Origin: Marinobacter sp. ANT_B65
GTDB lineage: Bacteria; Pseudomonadota; Gammaproteobacteria; Pseudomonadales; Oleiphilaceae
Assembly: GCF_002407605.1 (NCBI RefSeq)
Contig: NZ_NXGV01000003.1
Location: 406,890-470,889 of the forward strand
Direction: 5' to 3'
DNA length: 64,000 nt
Part shown: piece after piece, positions 1 to 10,209 of the stretch
How the letters are laid out: each line of letters begins with the position of its first letter
Numbering within the stretch: the stretch's first letter is position 1
Notes under the pieces: generated by a model
What the model was told of the DNA's origin: nothing
Databases searched by the model: none
Seen by the model: only the letters and a program-made list of their open reading frames with translations
Made by a program: the position numbers and the translations under genes

Positions 1-2
1 TC

Positions 3-1100
3 ACCCGGCATCTTCTTAACTCCAGCCAGTACTGTGGGCTGGTGCGGACGCTGGAGATCGAGCGTGACTGTCGCACTCTGTTACTGACCCCAACCCTTGA
101 AACCCATGACTCATCGCTGTCGGGGCTGGCCAGTGGCCATCTGACCAAGCCCGTATGCCGGGAGGCTCTTTACGACGAACTGCTTCTTCTCGTACATGGC
201 ATCAGTACGTTCGGACAAGGCATTTCGCGCCAGGAACATGCCGCCCCCCTGCCCGCTCCTGCCAATATACCTAAAGTGCTGGCCGTCGATGACAACGAAG
301 CCAACCTGAAGCTGGTTATGACCCTGCTGCAGGATCATCAGATAGACGTAGAAGGCGCATCAAGCGGTTTTGAAGCTTTGAGCAAAGCCCGGCAGAAATC
401 TTTTGACCTGGTCTTCATGGATCTCCAGATGCCCGGCATGGATGGCGTGGAAACAACCTCCCGGCTCCGTGAGCTAGACAACAGCAGCCACAGAACAACG
501 ATCATTGCTCTCACCGCACATGCATTGGCCGATGAGCAGGAGCGGCTGACCAGACAAGGGTTCGATGGCTATCTTCCCAAGCCTATCAGTAGCGGACAGC
601 TGGCAGAAAGCATACAAGAGTGCACAGGTTATCAATGCCAAAGTACCGAACAGGCCCACCTGTATCCTGTACAGGAAGTCCGGGACACAAGACGCACGCT
701 TAGGCCTTCCACACGAAAGATGCAGCGGGACTGTGTGAGCGTGGCTGAAGGTATCCAGCTTGCAGCTGGCAAGACAGATCTGGCGGAAGAGTTGTTCAGC
801 ATGCTGCTGGAGCAGCTCCCGGCTGACCTCGACAAAATTGAACGGTTCTGGAGTAAGCGTAGCCTGGAGAACCTGCTGGAGTGCGTACATAAGCTTCACG
901 GCGCAACCCGTTACTGCGGGGTCCCGGAGCTGCGCTCTGCTGCAAACCGCCTGGAAACAGCCCTGAAACGCTCGGCGCCGGATATGGAACTACAGAAGAG
1001 CCAGTTAGTTTCCGCTATCGAGCGGTTGCAGATCTGGAGCGAACAGACTGACTGGCAACAGATGTTCCGGGAGCATCAGCAGCAGGCTGAAACCAACTGA
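3..1100 (+). CDS. barA: Hybrid sensor histidine kinase BarA/GacS, C-terminal part (5' end outside window)
   Basis: The frame is open to the window edge, so only about the last 365 residues are visible. They hold the tail of a first, degenerate receiver-like domain. A full receiver domain follows, with an acidic pair (AVDD) and the phospho-acceptor Asp in VFMDLQMPGMDG. A C-terminal Hpt domain comes last, with the phospho-His in CVHKLHGATRYCG. This order and the Hpt motif match BarA/GacS, which phosphorylates UvrY/GacA and so drives Rsm/Csr small RNAs. The kinase core and sensor lie upstream. The gene converges on pdxJ with 30 bp between stops. The first Met at 42 is an internal GTG, not the start. 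Identity as a BarA-type kinase is firm; the name GacS would serve equally. Confidence 0.88.
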   Translation, partial: TRHLLNSSQYCGLVRTLEIERDCRTLLLTPTLETHDSSLSGLASGHLTKPVCREALYDELLLLVHGISTFGQGISRQEHAAPLPAPANIPKVLAVDDNEANLKLVMTLLQDHQIDVEGASSGFEALSKARQKSFDLVFMDLQMPGMDGVETTSRLRELDNSSHRTTIIALTAHALADEQERLTRQGFDGYLPKPISSGQLAESIQECTGYQCQSTEQAHLYPVQEVRDTRRTLRPSTRKMQRDCVSVAEGIQLAAGKTDLAEELFSMLLEQLPADLDKIERFWSKRSLENLLECVHKLHGATRYCGVPELRSAANRLETALKRSAPDMELQKSQLVSAIERLQIWSEQTDWQQMFREHQQQAETN

Positions 1101-1130
1101 GGCTGCCCCGTATACCCCTGTCAGAGTTGG

Positions 1131-1871
1131 TCAGACTCTGCCGCGCGCGCGCTCGATAATCGTTTTCATATCCCGGACAGCTTCTTTCAGTCCGCAAAAT
1201 ACTGCTCTGGCAATAATAGCGTGGCCAATATTCAGTTCATTAATGCCAGGGATGGCGGCGACCCGCTCAGTATTGTGATAATGCAGACCGTGGCCCGCGT
1301 TCACAATCAGTCCTTTTTTGCGCGCATAAGCTACTGCGTCGGCAAGAACCTCGAATGCCGCGTCTTCCGCCGCTGCACCAACAGCCTCAGCATACTCTCC
1401 TGTATGGAGCTCAATAACCGGGGCACCACAGCGCACCGCAGCATCAATCTGGGCCCGATCCGGGTCAATAAACAGGGAAACTTCCGCACCAAGCCTGGCC
1501 AATCGTTCACAGGCGCTGGCCACGCGTTCTTCCTGGCCCTCCACATCCAGTCCGCCCTCGGTGGTCAGCTCTTCCCGCTTTTCCGGAACCAGGCAAACAC
1601 ACTCAGGCCGGACTCTCGCAGCGAAATCGAGCATGGACTCAGTGACTGCCATTTCGAGATTCATTTTCGTCTGAAGCACTTCCTTCAGCAGCAACACATC
1701 ACGATCCTGGATATGACGCCGGTCTTCTCTGGGGTGAATTGTTATACCGTCAGCGCCCGCTTCTTCTGCCATAAGGGCAGCCTGAACAGGATCGGGATAA
1801 CGGGTTCCCCTGGCCTCACGCAAAGTGGCAATGTGGTCAATATTGACACCAAATAATACTCTGGGATTCAT
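1131..1871 (-). CDS. pdxJ: Pyridoxine 5'-phosphate synthase PdxJ
   Basis: PdxJ condenses 1-deoxy-D-xylulose 5-phosphate with 3-amino-2-oxopropyl phosphate to give pyridoxine 5'-phosphate, the last ring-forming step of vitamin B6 synthesis. The 246-residue protein has the family length. It opens with the typical [18 protein letters not shown] segment and contains [16 protein letters not shown], both of which line the active site of this TIM barrel. [14 protein letters not shown] and [14 protein letters not shown] near the C-terminus are phosphate-binding family motifs. Its start codon overlaps the recO stop by four bases, so the two are translationally coupled at the end of the lepA-to-pdxJ run. 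Identification is very secure. Confidence 0.97.
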   Translation of the reverse strand: MNPRVLFGVNIDHIATLREARGTRYPDPVQAALMAEEAGADGITIHPREDRRHIQDRDVLLLKEVLQTKMNLEMAVTESMLDFAARVRPECVCLVPEKREELTTEGGLDVEGQEERVASACERLARLGAEVSLFIDPDRAQIDAAVRCGAPVIELHTGEYAEAVGAAAEDAAFEVLADAVAYARKKGLIVNAGHGLHYHNTERVAAIPGINELNIGHAIIARAVFCGLKEAVRDMKTIIERARGRV

Positions 1872-2593
1872 GTGGTTTTACCCTTGGGATGGCTGAAAAG
1901 ACTGCGACTGTTCAATGGGCGCCCCTGCAACAGATAATCTGTCAGTACACGCATGACCCGCTTTGAGGCCCTCCGGCTTGCAGGCGCGTCATAATCCCCC
2001 CCGGCAAGCGCCAGCAACGCGTCGCCAGGCAGGTTCTGCAAGCGCACACCTGCAGAGGCAGAAGCGACAATACCCTGCTCGGGATCATAACAATAGGTGT
2101 GGCTTGCGCGGATGGTCTGACCAGTATCCGTCGCCAGATCCCAGGCAAAATCGTAACCCAGAGCCGCAGCAAAAGCCTGCTCGAATCTCCGTAGCACCGG
2201 TTCCACGTCAGACGTTTCAGCAAGCAAGGCAAGAGTCTCGATATAAGCAGCAAACAACGTTGGGCAAGGGTCTGCCTGGGGCAATATCCGCTGTATCAAC
2301 TCATTCAGATACAAACCACTGTACAGAGATACGGTGCGGCGCAATGCCGGGCCATCCCGGACATCTGCCTGGGTCAGGGTTTTCAGGTCGCCGCGCCCAA
2401 CCCAGCCCAACAACAGGGGCTGAAAAGGCTGGAGCTGGGCTTTTAGCGGACTCCTGCTACTGCTGGCACCTTTGGCAATCACACTCATACGGCCGTGATT
2501 GAGAGTAAAAAGATCGACCATCAGGCTGGTTTCCCGCCAAGGCCGTCGATGTATCACATAAGCGGGCTCTTGCTGCAGCGCGTCTCTACTCAT
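1868..2593 (-). CDS. recO: DNA repair protein RecO
   Basis: RecO works with RecF and RecR to load RecA onto SSB-coated gaps. The 241-residue protein has the N-terminal OB-fold pattern ([24 protein letters not shown]) and a helical C-terminal part with a conserved [15 protein letters not shown] segment. I see no Cys4 zinc motif, which is usual for proteobacterial RecO. It lies directly downstream of era, 28 bp after the era stop, and overlaps pdxJ by four bases. This is the standard era-recO-pdxJ order. The family diverges quickly in sequence, so position adds weight to the call. Confidence 0.94.
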   Translation of the reverse strand: MSRDALQQEPAYVIHRRPWRETSLMVDLFTLNHGRMSVIAKGASSSRSPLKAQLQPFQPLLLGWVGRGDLKTLTQADVRDGPALRRTVSLYSGLYLNELIQRILPQADPCPTLFAAYIETLALLAETSDVEPVLRRFEQAFAAALGYDFAWDLATDTGQTIRASHTYCYDPEQGIVASASAGVRLQNLPGDALLALAGGDYDAPASRRASKRVMRVLTDYLLQGRPLNSRSLFSHPKGKTT

Positions 2594-2621
2594 AGTGCCT
2601 CAGGGTGGGCAGACAGGAGCC

Positions 2622-3539
2622 TCAGAGGTCGTTCATGCCCAGGCTTTTCAGCGCACGATCACTATCTGCCCAACCGCGTTTCACCTTCACCCACAGTTTC
2701 AGCATGACTTTCGTATCAAACATACGTTCCATATCAGCTCTGGCATCCTGGCCAATGCTACGCAGCCTCTCACCCTTATCGCCAATCATGATTTTTTTCT
2801 GCCCCTCACGTTCCACAAGGATCAGCGCAGATATATGCAACGTTTTACCGTCACGCTTGAATTCTTCAATTTCTACCGCAACGGAGTATGGCAACTCGGC
2901 CCCGAGCTGGCGGGTGATTTTCTCCCGCACCATTTCTGATGCCAGAAAACGCTCGCTCCGGTCTGTTATCTGATCGTCGGGGTAGAAGTGGACGCTTTCA
3001 GGCAGAAAACGGCCAACCGCTTCTTCCAACGGCTTCAGGTTGGTTTCTTTCAACGCAGAGACAGGAATAATTTCGGCAAACTCGCGTTTTCTGGAAAGCA
3101 TATCCAGATGCGGCAGCAGGTTTTCCCTTTTTTCAATCCGGTCTACCTTGTTTACCGCCAGAATGACCGGACAAGTAAGCTTACTCAGCTTTTCCAGCAC
3201 CATTTCATCAGCGGTAGTCCAGGCAGTCTGGTCAACCACAAACACCACCACATCCACATCAATCAGAGCCGAAGTGGCGGCTTTGTTCATATACCGGTTT
3301 ATGGCTCTGGGCTCTTCCTGGTGCATGCCTGGTGTGTCCACATAAACCGCCTGCACCGGGCCCATGGTTTTGATTCCCAGAACCTGGTGGCGCGTGGTTT
3401 GTGGCTTCCGGGATGTAATGCTCAGTTTCTGCCCCAGAATATGATTCAGTAACGTCGACTTGCCGACATTGGGGCGACCAACAATAGCCACAAAGCCACA
3501 ACGGCTGTCGGGGTTTTCAGGACGGGTAATATCGTTCAT
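2622..3539 (-). CDS. era: GTPase Era
   Basis: Era is an essential GTPase that binds the 3' end of 16S rRNA and acts in 30S subunit assembly. The 305-residue protein has G1 GRPNVGKST at residues 21-29, the effector segment [11 protein letters not shown]3 DTPG at 68-71 and G4 NKVD at 130-133. A C-terminal KH domain contains [18 protein letters not shown]. Its ATG shares one base with the rnc stop (TGATG), so translation is coupled to RNase III, matching their joint role in rRNA maturation. Confidence 0.98.
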   Translation of the reverse strand: MNDITRPENPDSRCGFVAIVGRPNVGKSTLLNHILGQKLSITSRKPQTTRHQVLGIKTMGPVQAVYVDTPGMHQEEPRAINRYMNKAATSALIDVDVVVFVVDQTAWTTADEMVLEKLSKLTCPVILAVNKVDRIEKRENLLPHLDMLSRKREFAEIIPVSALKETNLKPLEEAVGRFLPESVHFYPDDQITDRSERFLASEMVREKITRQLGAELPYSVAVEIEEFKRDGKTLHISALILVEREGQKKIMIGDKGERLRSIGQDARADMERMFDTKVMLKLWVKVKRGWADSDRALKSLGMNDL

Positions 3540-4228
3540 CAGGGTGTCTCCACGCCGAGTTGTTTCAGCGCACTGCGTGCCGCTTCCTGCTCCGCCACGC
3601 GGCGACTGCTGCCGACGCCATTGGTTGTCCGGCCCAGCGAAGATAATACACAGGACACGTGAAACGTCTGGTTATGAGCTTCTCCGTCCACAGAAATGAC
3701 ATCGTACCTGGGCAAGGGAAACTGCCGGGACTGGAGGTACTCCTGCAAACGGGTCTTGGGATCTTTCTGAGTATCCTGGAGATCCAGCTGCTTCAGCCTG
3801 CCATCAAACCAGCGCAGTATCTGCTCGCGGCAGGTGTGGAAATCACTGTCGAGATAAATGGCGCCGATAATGGATTCCACCGCGTCTGCAAGAATGGATT
3901 CGCGACGAAAACCACCGCTTTTCAGCTCTCCTGAACCCAGGCGCAAATAGCTGCCTAACTCGAACTCGCGGCCAATCTCGGCCAGCGTAACACCCTTGAC
4001 CATTCTGGCCCGCAAACGGCTCAGCTGGCCCTCCCGGGCCTTCTCAAAGTTCAGGAACAGATACTCTGCAATAACCATATTGACAATGGAATCGCCGAGG
4101 AACTCCAGCCGTTCGTTATTCTGGTTACCATAACTCCTGTGCGTAAGCGCCAGCATAAGCCGCTCAGGCGACCTGAACTGATAGCCAATGCACCGCTGTA
4201 ACTGATCAAGATCCGGCTGCGAACTCAC
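3539..4228 (-). CDS. rnc: Ribonuclease III
   Basis: RNase III cleaves double-stranded RNA and processes the rRNA precursor. The 229-residue protein carries the signature [17 protein letters not shown] at about residues 38-54, with the acidic catalytic residues, and a second acidic site in [18 protein letters not shown]-terminal dsRNA-binding domain begins near residue 157 (KTRLQEYLQ). It overlaps the DUF4845 gene upstream by four bases and era downstream by one base, giving a tightly coupled lepB-DUF4845-rnc-era-recO-pdxJ run. Confidence 0.98.
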   Translation of the reverse strand: MSSQPDLDQLQRCIGYQFRSPERLMLALTHRSYGNQNNERLEFLGDSIVNMVIAEYLFLNFEKAREGQLSRLRARMVKGVTLAEIGREFELGSYLRLGSGELKSGGFRRESILADAVESIIGAIYLDSDFHTCREQILRWFDGRLKQLDLQDTQKDPKTRLQEYLQSRQFPLPRYDVISVDGEAHNQTFHVSCVLSSLGRTTNGVGSSRRVAEQEAARSALKQLGVETP

Positions 4229-4614
4229 TTGCCCTTCATCTCATATCTGTGCTGGAAGTGAACAACCGTATCTATATTGCGAAAGATGTTATTGCGCACT
4301 TCATAATCCACATTGATCAGGACAAGCTCACCGTCGTTTTCAATCGTAATATCCTTGGCATCAAAATTCCGGATATTATTTACTCCCAGCCGCTTGTTTA
4401 TCAAGGTACGGATTTGGGCCGGCCCCATACGGGACAAACCCTCTGTACCATCCAGGCTTTCCAGGGCTTCCTGAATGGTAAGATCGTCCATGTATGCTGG
4501 CCCGACTTTGATAACCAGCGTCAGCAAGCTACCGAAAAACAGCACCATAACCATCATTACAAGTGCCGAAGCACCATCCTGACGGCCCATGGCGGATAGA
4601 TTATTTTTTTTCAT
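4225..4614 (-). CDS. DUF4845 family single-pass membrane protein
   Basis: This 129-residue protein of unknown function is always found between lepB and rnc in this part of the Gammaproteobacteria. It has a short cytoplasmic N-terminus, one transmembrane segment (about residues 18-38, [20 protein letters not shown]) and a roughly 90-residue domain that should lie outside the inner membrane. The segment looks like a pilin-type N-terminus, but there is no prepilin cleavage motif (no Gly-Phe-x3-Glu). A link to membrane protein export or signal peptidase is only suggested by position. The family assignment rests on recognition and synteny. Confidence 0.85.
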   Translation of the reverse strand: MKKNNLSAMGRQDGASALVMMVMVLFFGSLLTLVIKVGPAYMDDLTIQEALESLDGTEGLSRMGPAQIRTLINKRLGVNNIRNFDAKDITIENDGELVLINVDYEVRNNIFRNIDTVVHFQHRYEMKGK

Positions 4615-4641
4615 TACAACTGAACTCCAGAATAGTCAGAA

Positions 4642-5421
4642 TTATTCAATACTGCCCACACGCTTGAAGGATGGCAGACTGGTAAAGGATTCCCAGTGCA
4701 TCCAGATCGCAAAGGCCTTACCCACAACAAGATCATCCGGAACCGTACCCCAGTACCGGCTGTCATTGCTGTTATCACGGTTGTCACCCATTACGAAATA
4801 ATGCCCTTCCGGCACCTGCCACTCGCCTTCACCGGCAGCGCCAGGGCGGCCCATGGTCAGGAAAATGTCATGTTCCACCTCGCCAAGATCTTCCTTTCGT
4901 ACCTCTACAGGAGGCAACCGCACAACAAACTCGCTTTCAATTTGCTCGCCGTTGATGAAAAGCTGCTTGTCGCGATAGCGTACTGTATCCCCGGGCAGGC
5001 CAATCACGCGTTTGATGTAGTTGGTTTCGCCGTCCTTGGGATAACGAAACACCATCACATCCCCCCGTGCCGGATCCCCGATATCCAGCACCTTGGTTCC
5101 GGCAACCGGTAAACGCAGGCCATAGGCATACTTGTTGACCAGAATAAAGTCGCCGACTTCCAGAGTTGGCAGCATGGAGCCAGAGGGAATCTGGAAGGGT
5201 TCCACAAGGAACGACCGGAGCACCAGAACAATGGCCAGCACAGGGAAAAAGGAACGACTGAGATCAACCAGATAGGGCTCTTTCGGCTCGTCTTCATTTT
5301 GAGCCGTATTCTCGGTGGACTCAGCATGGCGCCGCTTACGCCAAAACAGTATATCTGCCAGCCAGATAAGCCCTGACACAAAGGTCAGGACCACCAGAAC
5401 CAGGGGAAAATCAATATCCAT
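4642..5421 (-). CDS. lepB: Signal peptidase I
   Basis: LepB is the inner-membrane Ser/Lys protease that removes Sec and Tat signal peptides. The 259-residue protein has two N-terminal transmembrane segments (about residues 5-26 and 57-72). The nucleophile Ser82 sits in PSGSMLPTL and the general-base Lys137 in YIKRVIGLPGD. GDNRDNSNDSRYWG is the conserved box E. The start lies 11 bp after the lepA stop, in the classical lepA-lepB order. Confidence 0.98.
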   Translation of the reverse strand: MDIDFPLVLVVLTFVSGLIWLADILFWRKRRHAESTENTAQNEDEPKEPYLVDLSRSFFPVLAIVLVLRSFLVEPFQIPSGSMLPTLEVGDFILVNKYAYGLRLPVAGTKVLDIGDPARGDVMVFRYPKDGETNYIKRVIGLPGDTVRYRDKQLFINGEQIESEFVVRLPPVEVRKEDLGEVEHDIFLTMGRPGAAGEGEWQVPEGHYFVMGDNRDNSNDSRYWGTVPDDLVVGKAFAIWMHWESFTSLPSFKRVGSIE

Positions 5422-5432
5422 CCAGGTGCCTT

Positions 5433-7235
5433 TTAATTATCGACTTTCAATACGGCAAGGAACGCTTCCTGAGGCACCTCAACATTACCCAGCTGCTTCA
5501 TGCGTTTCTTACCTTCCTTCTGCTTCTGGAGCAGCTTCTTCTTACGACTGACATCTCCGCCGTAACATTTTGCGGTTACGTTTTTGCGCAGTGCCTTCAC
5601 ACTGACCCTCGCCACAATCTGGCTTCCTATCGCCGCCTGGATTGCAATATCAAACATCTGCCGGGGAATCAGTTCTTTCATCTTCTCTACGAGCTGGCGA
5701 CCTTTGTACATCGCCTGCTCTTTATGCACGATCAACGCCAGCGCATCTACACGTTCACCATTGATAAGCACATCTAGGCGCACAAGATTCGCTTGCTGAA
5801 AACGAATAAAGTGGTAGTCCAGTGAAGCAAACCCGCGACTGGCAGACTTGATACGATCAAAGAAGTCCAGCACCACCTCTGCCATCGGCAGCTCATAGGT
5901 TAGCTGAACCTGATTGGTCGTAAAGTGCATATTTTTCTGAATCCCGCGCTTCTCTTCACACAAAGCAATTACATTTCCCAGGTGTTCCTGGGGAACCAGA
6001 ATATTTGCTTCAACAATCGGCTCGCGCATTTCCTCAATCGAGCCAATATCCGGCAACTTTGAAGGGCTGTCCACCGACAAAGTCTCGCCCTGACGATTCA
6101 ATACTTCGTATATAACCGTCGGGGCGGTGGTAATCAGATTAATATCGTACTCACGCTCCAGCCGCTCCTGAATGATCTCCATATGAAGCATGCCCAGGAA
6201 ACCACAGCGAAACCCAAAGCCCAGTGCGTCGGAACTTTCCGGCTCATAAAACAGTGACGCATCGTTCAGCGTCAGCTTTTCCAACGCATCGCGGAAATCG
6301 TTGTAGTCGTCAGCACTGACAGGAAACAGGCCAGCATAAACCTGTGGCTGCACCTTCTTGAATCCCGGCAGCATCGGTGTTTCTGCAGCAAATTTATGGT
6401 GCACGATAGTGTCACCGACAGGGGCACCGTGTATGTCTTTTATGCCGGCAACTACAAAACCGACATCACCGGCTTCCAGTATGTCGGTATCGTAGGGTTT
6501 GGGATTAAAAATACCCACTTTATCTGCATTCCAGGCTTTACCCGTGGACTTGATAACAATCTTGTCGCCTTTTTTCATGATGCCCTGAGTAACCCGGACA
6601 AGAGAGACAACACCCAGATAATTATCGAACCACGAATCAATAATCAGCGCCTGCAGCGGAGCGGAGCGGTCACCCTGGGGTGGTGGTATTTTCTGAATGA
6701 GGTCTTCCAGAACATCTTCAACACCCAAACCGCTCTTGGCTGAGCATCGCACTGCATCCGTGGCATCAATACCAATAATGTCTTCGATTTCTGCAGCAAC
6801 CCGCTCAGGTTCCGCCTGAGGCAAATCCATTTTGTTCAGAACCGGGACCACTTCCAGGCCCTGCTCAATCGCGGTATAGCAATTTGCGACAGACTGGGCC
6901 TCCACACCCTGACCGGCATCTACAACCAGAAGCGCACCTTCACAGGCATAGAGTGAGCGCGACACTTCATAGGAGAAATCCACGTGGCCAGGCGTGTCAA
7001 TAAAATTCAGTTTGTATACCTGACCATCCCGGGCAGTGTAGTGAAGGGTAACGCTCTGGGCTTTGATGGTGATGCCCCGCTCCCGCTCCAGATCCATCGA
7101 ATCCAGAACCTGCTCGGCCATTTCTCTTTTGGTCAGGCCTCCGCAAACCTGAATAAAGCGGTCTGCCAGTGTGGATTTTCCATGGTCGATGTGGGCGATA
7201 ATCGAGAAGTTACGGATTCGGCTCAGTTCAGTCAC
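5433..7235 (-). CDS. lepA: Elongation factor 4 (LepA), GTG start
   Basis: LepA is a ribosome-associated translational GTPase that affects initiation and recovery of stalled ribosomes. The frame stays open to 7391, but the extra 52 residues are unlike the family. The GTG at 7233-7235 gives [21 protein letters not shown] and 600 residues, the usual length. Visible motifs are AHIDHGKST (G1), DTPGHVDFS (G3) and NKMDLPQAE (G4). The LepA-specific C-terminal domain includes [26 protein letters not shown]. No strong Shine-Dalgarno sequence precedes the GTG; GAG about 12 bases upstream is the best available. Confidence 0.96.
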   Translation of the reverse strand: MTELSRIRNFSIIAHIDHGKSTLADRFIQVCGGLTKREMAEQVLDSMDLERERGITIKAQSVTLHYTARDGQVYKLNFIDTPGHVDFSYEVSRSLYACEGALLVVDAGQGVEAQSVANCYTAIEQGLEVVPVLNKMDLPQAEPERVAAEIEDIIGIDATDAVRCSAKSGLGVEDVLEDLIQKIPPPQGDRSAPLQALIIDSWFDNYLGVVSLVRVTQGIMKKGDKIVIKSTGKAWNADKVGIFNPKPYDTDILEAGDVGFVVAGIKDIHGAPVGDTIVHHKFAAETPMLPGFKKVQPQVYAGLFPVSADDYNDFRDALEKLTLNDASLFYEPESSDALGFGFRCGFLGMLHMEIIQERLEREYDINLITTAPTVIYEVLNRQGETLSVDSPSKLPDIGSIEEMREPIVEANILVPQEHLGNVIALCEEKRGIQKNMHFTTNQVQLTYELPMAEVVLDFFDRIKSASRGFASLDYHFIRFQQANLVRLDVLINGERVDALALIVHKEQAMYKGRQLVEKMKELIPRQMFDIAIQAAIGSQIVARVSVKALRKNVTAKCYGGDVSRKKKLLQKQKEGKKRMKQLGNVEVPQEAFLAVLKVDN

Positions 7236-7347
7236 AGACAATGAATACTCATAATAATACGAAGGATTGAGCCCGGAGATGCCAATACAAACTGCCGGGA
7301 TCCGGGAACGGCGTGATTTTACCGGTAACCGGCCGCCATTGCCATGA

Positions 7348-10071
7348 TCAGAAAATAAGCGAGCGCTCGTACTGCCGGACAAGAAAGCCAATCAGCGCAT
7401 CTTCGTCCAATGCGTAGCTGAAAAGATTACCCTGGCACTGGGTACACCCGGCCGACTTCAGGAAGCTCAGTTGTTGCGGGGTTTCTACTCCCTCAGCTAC
7501 AACAGTCAGATGGAGTTTCTGCGCCAGCGCAATTACCGCAGAAGCCACATCAGTTGCGCTGACATTGTATGGAATGTCCCGGATAAACTGATGATCAATT
7601 TTTATAACGTCGAGAGGGAGTTGCTGCAAAGCAACCAGAGAACAGGAGCCAGCTCCAAAATCATCCAGAATCAGACAGACGCCAAGATCATTGAGCGATA
7701 CAAGAAGCTCACGCAACATGCGCGGATCTTCATTCAGCAACTCAACCGGCATTTCCAGCTCCAGTTTCTCTGGCGAAACGCCTGTCTCGGTAATTACCTG
7801 CCGGACCATATCAAGAAAGTGGGAATCAACGATTTGTCTTACCGACAGGTTAACTGCCATTTTCAGAGTTTCAAAGCCAGCTCTTTCCAGAGCCTGAACC
7901 TGAATACATGCCTGGCGCAACGCCATTTCACCGAGGCGCACAATCAGCCCGGTTTCTTCAGCCAGACCGATAAACTGCTGCGCTGATACCAGACCCTTCT
8001 CGGGATGGTGCCAACGGAGAAAGGCTTCAACACCAATCACCCGCTCACTGATCAAATCCACCTTGGGCTGGTAATGCAGTACAAAGCGCTCGTCATCAAG
8101 GGCGCTCGCAAGTTCTTCCTGCTGCAGAAGGCGGCGTGCGGCTTTGATATTCATGGCGGGGGTAAAGAACTGGTATGTGTTGCGCCCCATCTCTTTGGCC
8201 CGATACATCGCCAGATCCGCATATTTCATCAAGGCTCCGGGGTCTTCGCTATCGTGAGGAATCATGGTTATACCGATACTGACGGTAATACCCACCTCGT
8301 GATCACCAAGGCGAACCCGCTGACACAATCTGCGCAGAATTGTTTCCGCAACCTTGGAAGCTGCGTCTGTACCACTGACCTGCGACAGCAACACAACGAA
8401 CTCATCACCGCCCAGCCTTGCTACAGAGTCTTCTTCCCTTACACAGGCCTCAAGCCACTGCGCCACCTGACACAAAAGCTCGTCGCCCGCGTCATGACCA
8501 AGTGTATCGTTAATACGCTTGAACCCATCAAGGTCCAGAAACATCAAAGCAGCCGGCTCTCCGCTTCTGCGACTCCGGCGCACCACATTATCCAGCCGAT
8601 CACGAAATAACTGGCGGTTTGCCAGCCCGGTTAGCGGATCGTAAAACGCAAGGCGATGCAACTCTGACTGGGCCGCTTTCAATTGGGTCAGGTCACGCAG
8701 ACTCAGCACCACGCCATGCACCCCTGGCACTGTCAGCATGGACGTATAGGTGCCTTCCATATCCCGCCATTTATCGGTTGCATCACAGATGCGCGCCCGG
8801 ATTACCGGCATCTGCTTACCCGGTGCATCCATGGCTGCATCAAAACCCTGTCGCAGCATGGGCCAGTCGTCTTCATGTACAACCTTCTCCAACGCAAGCG
8901 TCTGAACTTCGTCGGGATCAAACCCGAGAATATCAAAGCTGGAAGGGCTGGCATAAAGCGGCGTACCCTTTTCATCCATAACCAGCGTAACGTTAGCTGC
9001 ACCCTCCGTAATAGCGCGATATCGCCCGGCACCAATCTGAGCCATAAGGCGGGAATGAATCAGCACCAGGGCAACAACAAAAAGCAAAAGGCTTATTACA
9101 AAGCCACTTCCCAGCACAATCGACGGACGAGGATCAGATGACAGATAGTCGAAGGCCGGAGTGGAGCGTGTCTGTAACAGCCAGTCGCGCCCGCCATGAC
9201 TGACGGTCTGGCTCATTTCGAAACTGAACTCGTTATCCAGCGAACCGAGGTTCGACCCATACATCAGGTTTTCGCGGGCAACCGTTCCATTGTCATAGAT
9301 GCGGACATCCAGAAACGGTGAAATCAGGCCTACTATGCCGTCCAGGAGGTTGTTCATACGAAACGCACTGAACACGAAGCCCGCCAGCATCATGCGGCGC
9401 TCAGCCCGAATATCAGGTACCACCCCACCCTGAAAAACAGGGTAATACATAAGAAAGCTGGCCTGCCCCTCTTCCAGTACTTCCTGAACCAGCACCACTT
9501 TCGCCGTTACTGTAGGAATCGCATCGTCACGCGAGCGCTCCATCGCCTTGCGGTGAACGGGATCACTAAAAGCGTCGTAACCCAATGCCTTCCGGTTGCT
9601 TTCGGTTCCAGGCTCCAGATACACCATGGGGTAATAGAAAGGACCGCTTCCCAGCGGTTTCACCTTGTAATTGTGAACACCTTCAGCACGCACAGAAGCA
9701 ATGTGACCGGCCATGTCACGAACACCGATACGTTCTACATATCCGATGCCCTGGATGCCCGGGTAATAACGGTTAATGTCGACTTTATGAACGTATTCCT
9801 GCCACTGATCACGGGAAACCTCACCCGCAACCGCGAAGAGCCCCGCGCTGCCTGCCAGAACCTGTTCATAGTTAAGCAGCCGCTCCTCAATAGCAGTTTT
9901 CAGCTGCAGCGACTGGGTTCGAAACCGGGCTTCGGTGCGGTCTTCTACCATCCGGATAGAAAACTGCCAGGACAGGACAGTCACGGCGATAGCCACGGCC
10001 AGAAGCAGCCATGCCAGCCAGGAGTTACGAAGCTTCAGAAGTTGCGGGAGAGGAAGATCCTTTCTATTCAT
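7348..10071 (-). CDS. CHASE-PAS-GGDEF-EAL membrane protein with a degenerate EAL site
   Basis: This 907-residue cyclic-di-GMP protein has, in order, a transmembrane helix (about 18-36), a periplasmic CHASE domain (about 65-300, including [14 protein letters not shown]), a second helix (about 319-339), and a PAS domain (about 345-465). A GGDEF domain follows (about 475-640), then an EAL domain (about 650-900). The GGDEF motif at 554-558 is intact and has an inhibitory-site RxxD at 545-548, so it should be a feedback-controlled diguanylate cyclase. In the EAL domain the motif reads EAF (682-684). The glutamate of the usual I-T-E-S motif appears to be Val776, although DDFGAG, KID and AEGVET are kept. 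Hydrolase activity is therefore doubtful. It has its own promoter at 10122-10150. Confidence 0.93.
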   Translation of the reverse strand: MNRKDLPLPQLLKLRNSWLAWLLLAVAIAVTVLSWQFSIRMVEDRTEARFRTQSLQLKTAIEERLLNYEQVLAGSAGLFAVAGEVSRDQWQEYVHKVDINRYYPGIQGIGYVERIGVRDMAGHIASVRAEGVHNYKVKPLGSGPFYYPMVYLEPGTESNRKALGYDAFSDPVHRKAMERSRDDAIPTVTAKVVLVQEVLEEGQASFLMYYPVFQGGVVPDIRAERRMMLAGFVFSAFRMNNLLDGIVGLISPFLDVRIYDNGTVARENLMYGSNLGSLDNEFSFEMSQTVSHGGRDWLLQTRSTPAFDYLSSDPRPSIVLGSGFVISLLLFVVALVLIHSRLMAQIGAGRYRAITEGAANVTLVMDEKGTPLYASPSSFDILGFDPDEVQTLALEKVVHEDDWPMLRQGFDAAMDAPGKQMPVIRARICDATDKWRDMEGTYTSMLTVPGVHGVVLSLRDLTQLKAAQSELHRLAFYDPLTGLANRQLFRDRLDNVVRRSRRSGEPAALMFLDLDGFKRINDTLGHDAGDELLCQVAQWLEACVREEDSVARLGGDEFVVLLSQVSGTDAASKVAETILRRLCQRVRLGDHEVGITVSIGITMIPHDSEDPGALMKYADLAMYRAKEMGRNTYQFFTPAMNIKAARRLLQQEELASALDDERFVLHYQPKVDLISERVIGVEAFLRWHHPEKGLVSAQQFIGLAEETGLIVRLGEMALRQACIQVQALERAGFETLKMAVNLSVRQIVDSHFLDMVRQVITETGVSPEKLELEMPVELLNEDPRMLRELLVSLNDLGVCLILDDFGAGSCSLVALQQLPLDVIKIDHQFIRDIPYNVSATDVASAVIALAQKLHLTVVAEGVETPQQLSFLKSAGCTQCQGNLFSYALDEDALIGFLVRQYERSLIF

Positions 10072-10121
10072 AATCTGGCCTGATCCGGTCCTTGGCAGCT
10101 CTTATTCTTTCTGGGCGGAGC

Positions 10122-10150
10122 AGTATAGCAAAAGCCCCCAAGTCTGTCGT
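10122..10150 (-). promoter_or_regulatory. Predicted sigma-70 promoter for the CHASE-GGDEF-EAL gene
   Basis: On the minus strand, ACGACA and TATACT are separated by exactly 17 bases, and TGC before TATACT gives an extended -10. It points at the start codon about 50 bp downstream. The -35 element lies in the loop of the mucD terminator hairpin, so terminator and promoter share the same DNA. Confidence 0.55.
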
Positions 10151-10176
10151 TTTTAACATCAGATTCGGGGGCTTTT
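10130..10176 (-). terminator. Rho-independent terminator after mucD
   Basis: The arms AAAAGCCCCC and GGGGGCTTTT are perfect and extend inward to a stem of about 17 bp with two mismatches and a 13-base loop. It lies about 34 bp beyond the mucD stop and ends the rpoE-mucD run. T-rich flanks on both sides would allow it to work in both directions. Confidence 0.85.
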
Positions 10177-10209
10177 ACAACAATTCGCCGCCTTTTCAGG
10201 CAGCTACGA

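Noticed and set aside
7236..7391. N-terminal extension of lepA by 52 residues
   Set aside because: It is not homologous to LepA, overlaps the end of the neighbouring gene and would exceed the family length; the GTG at 7235 fits.
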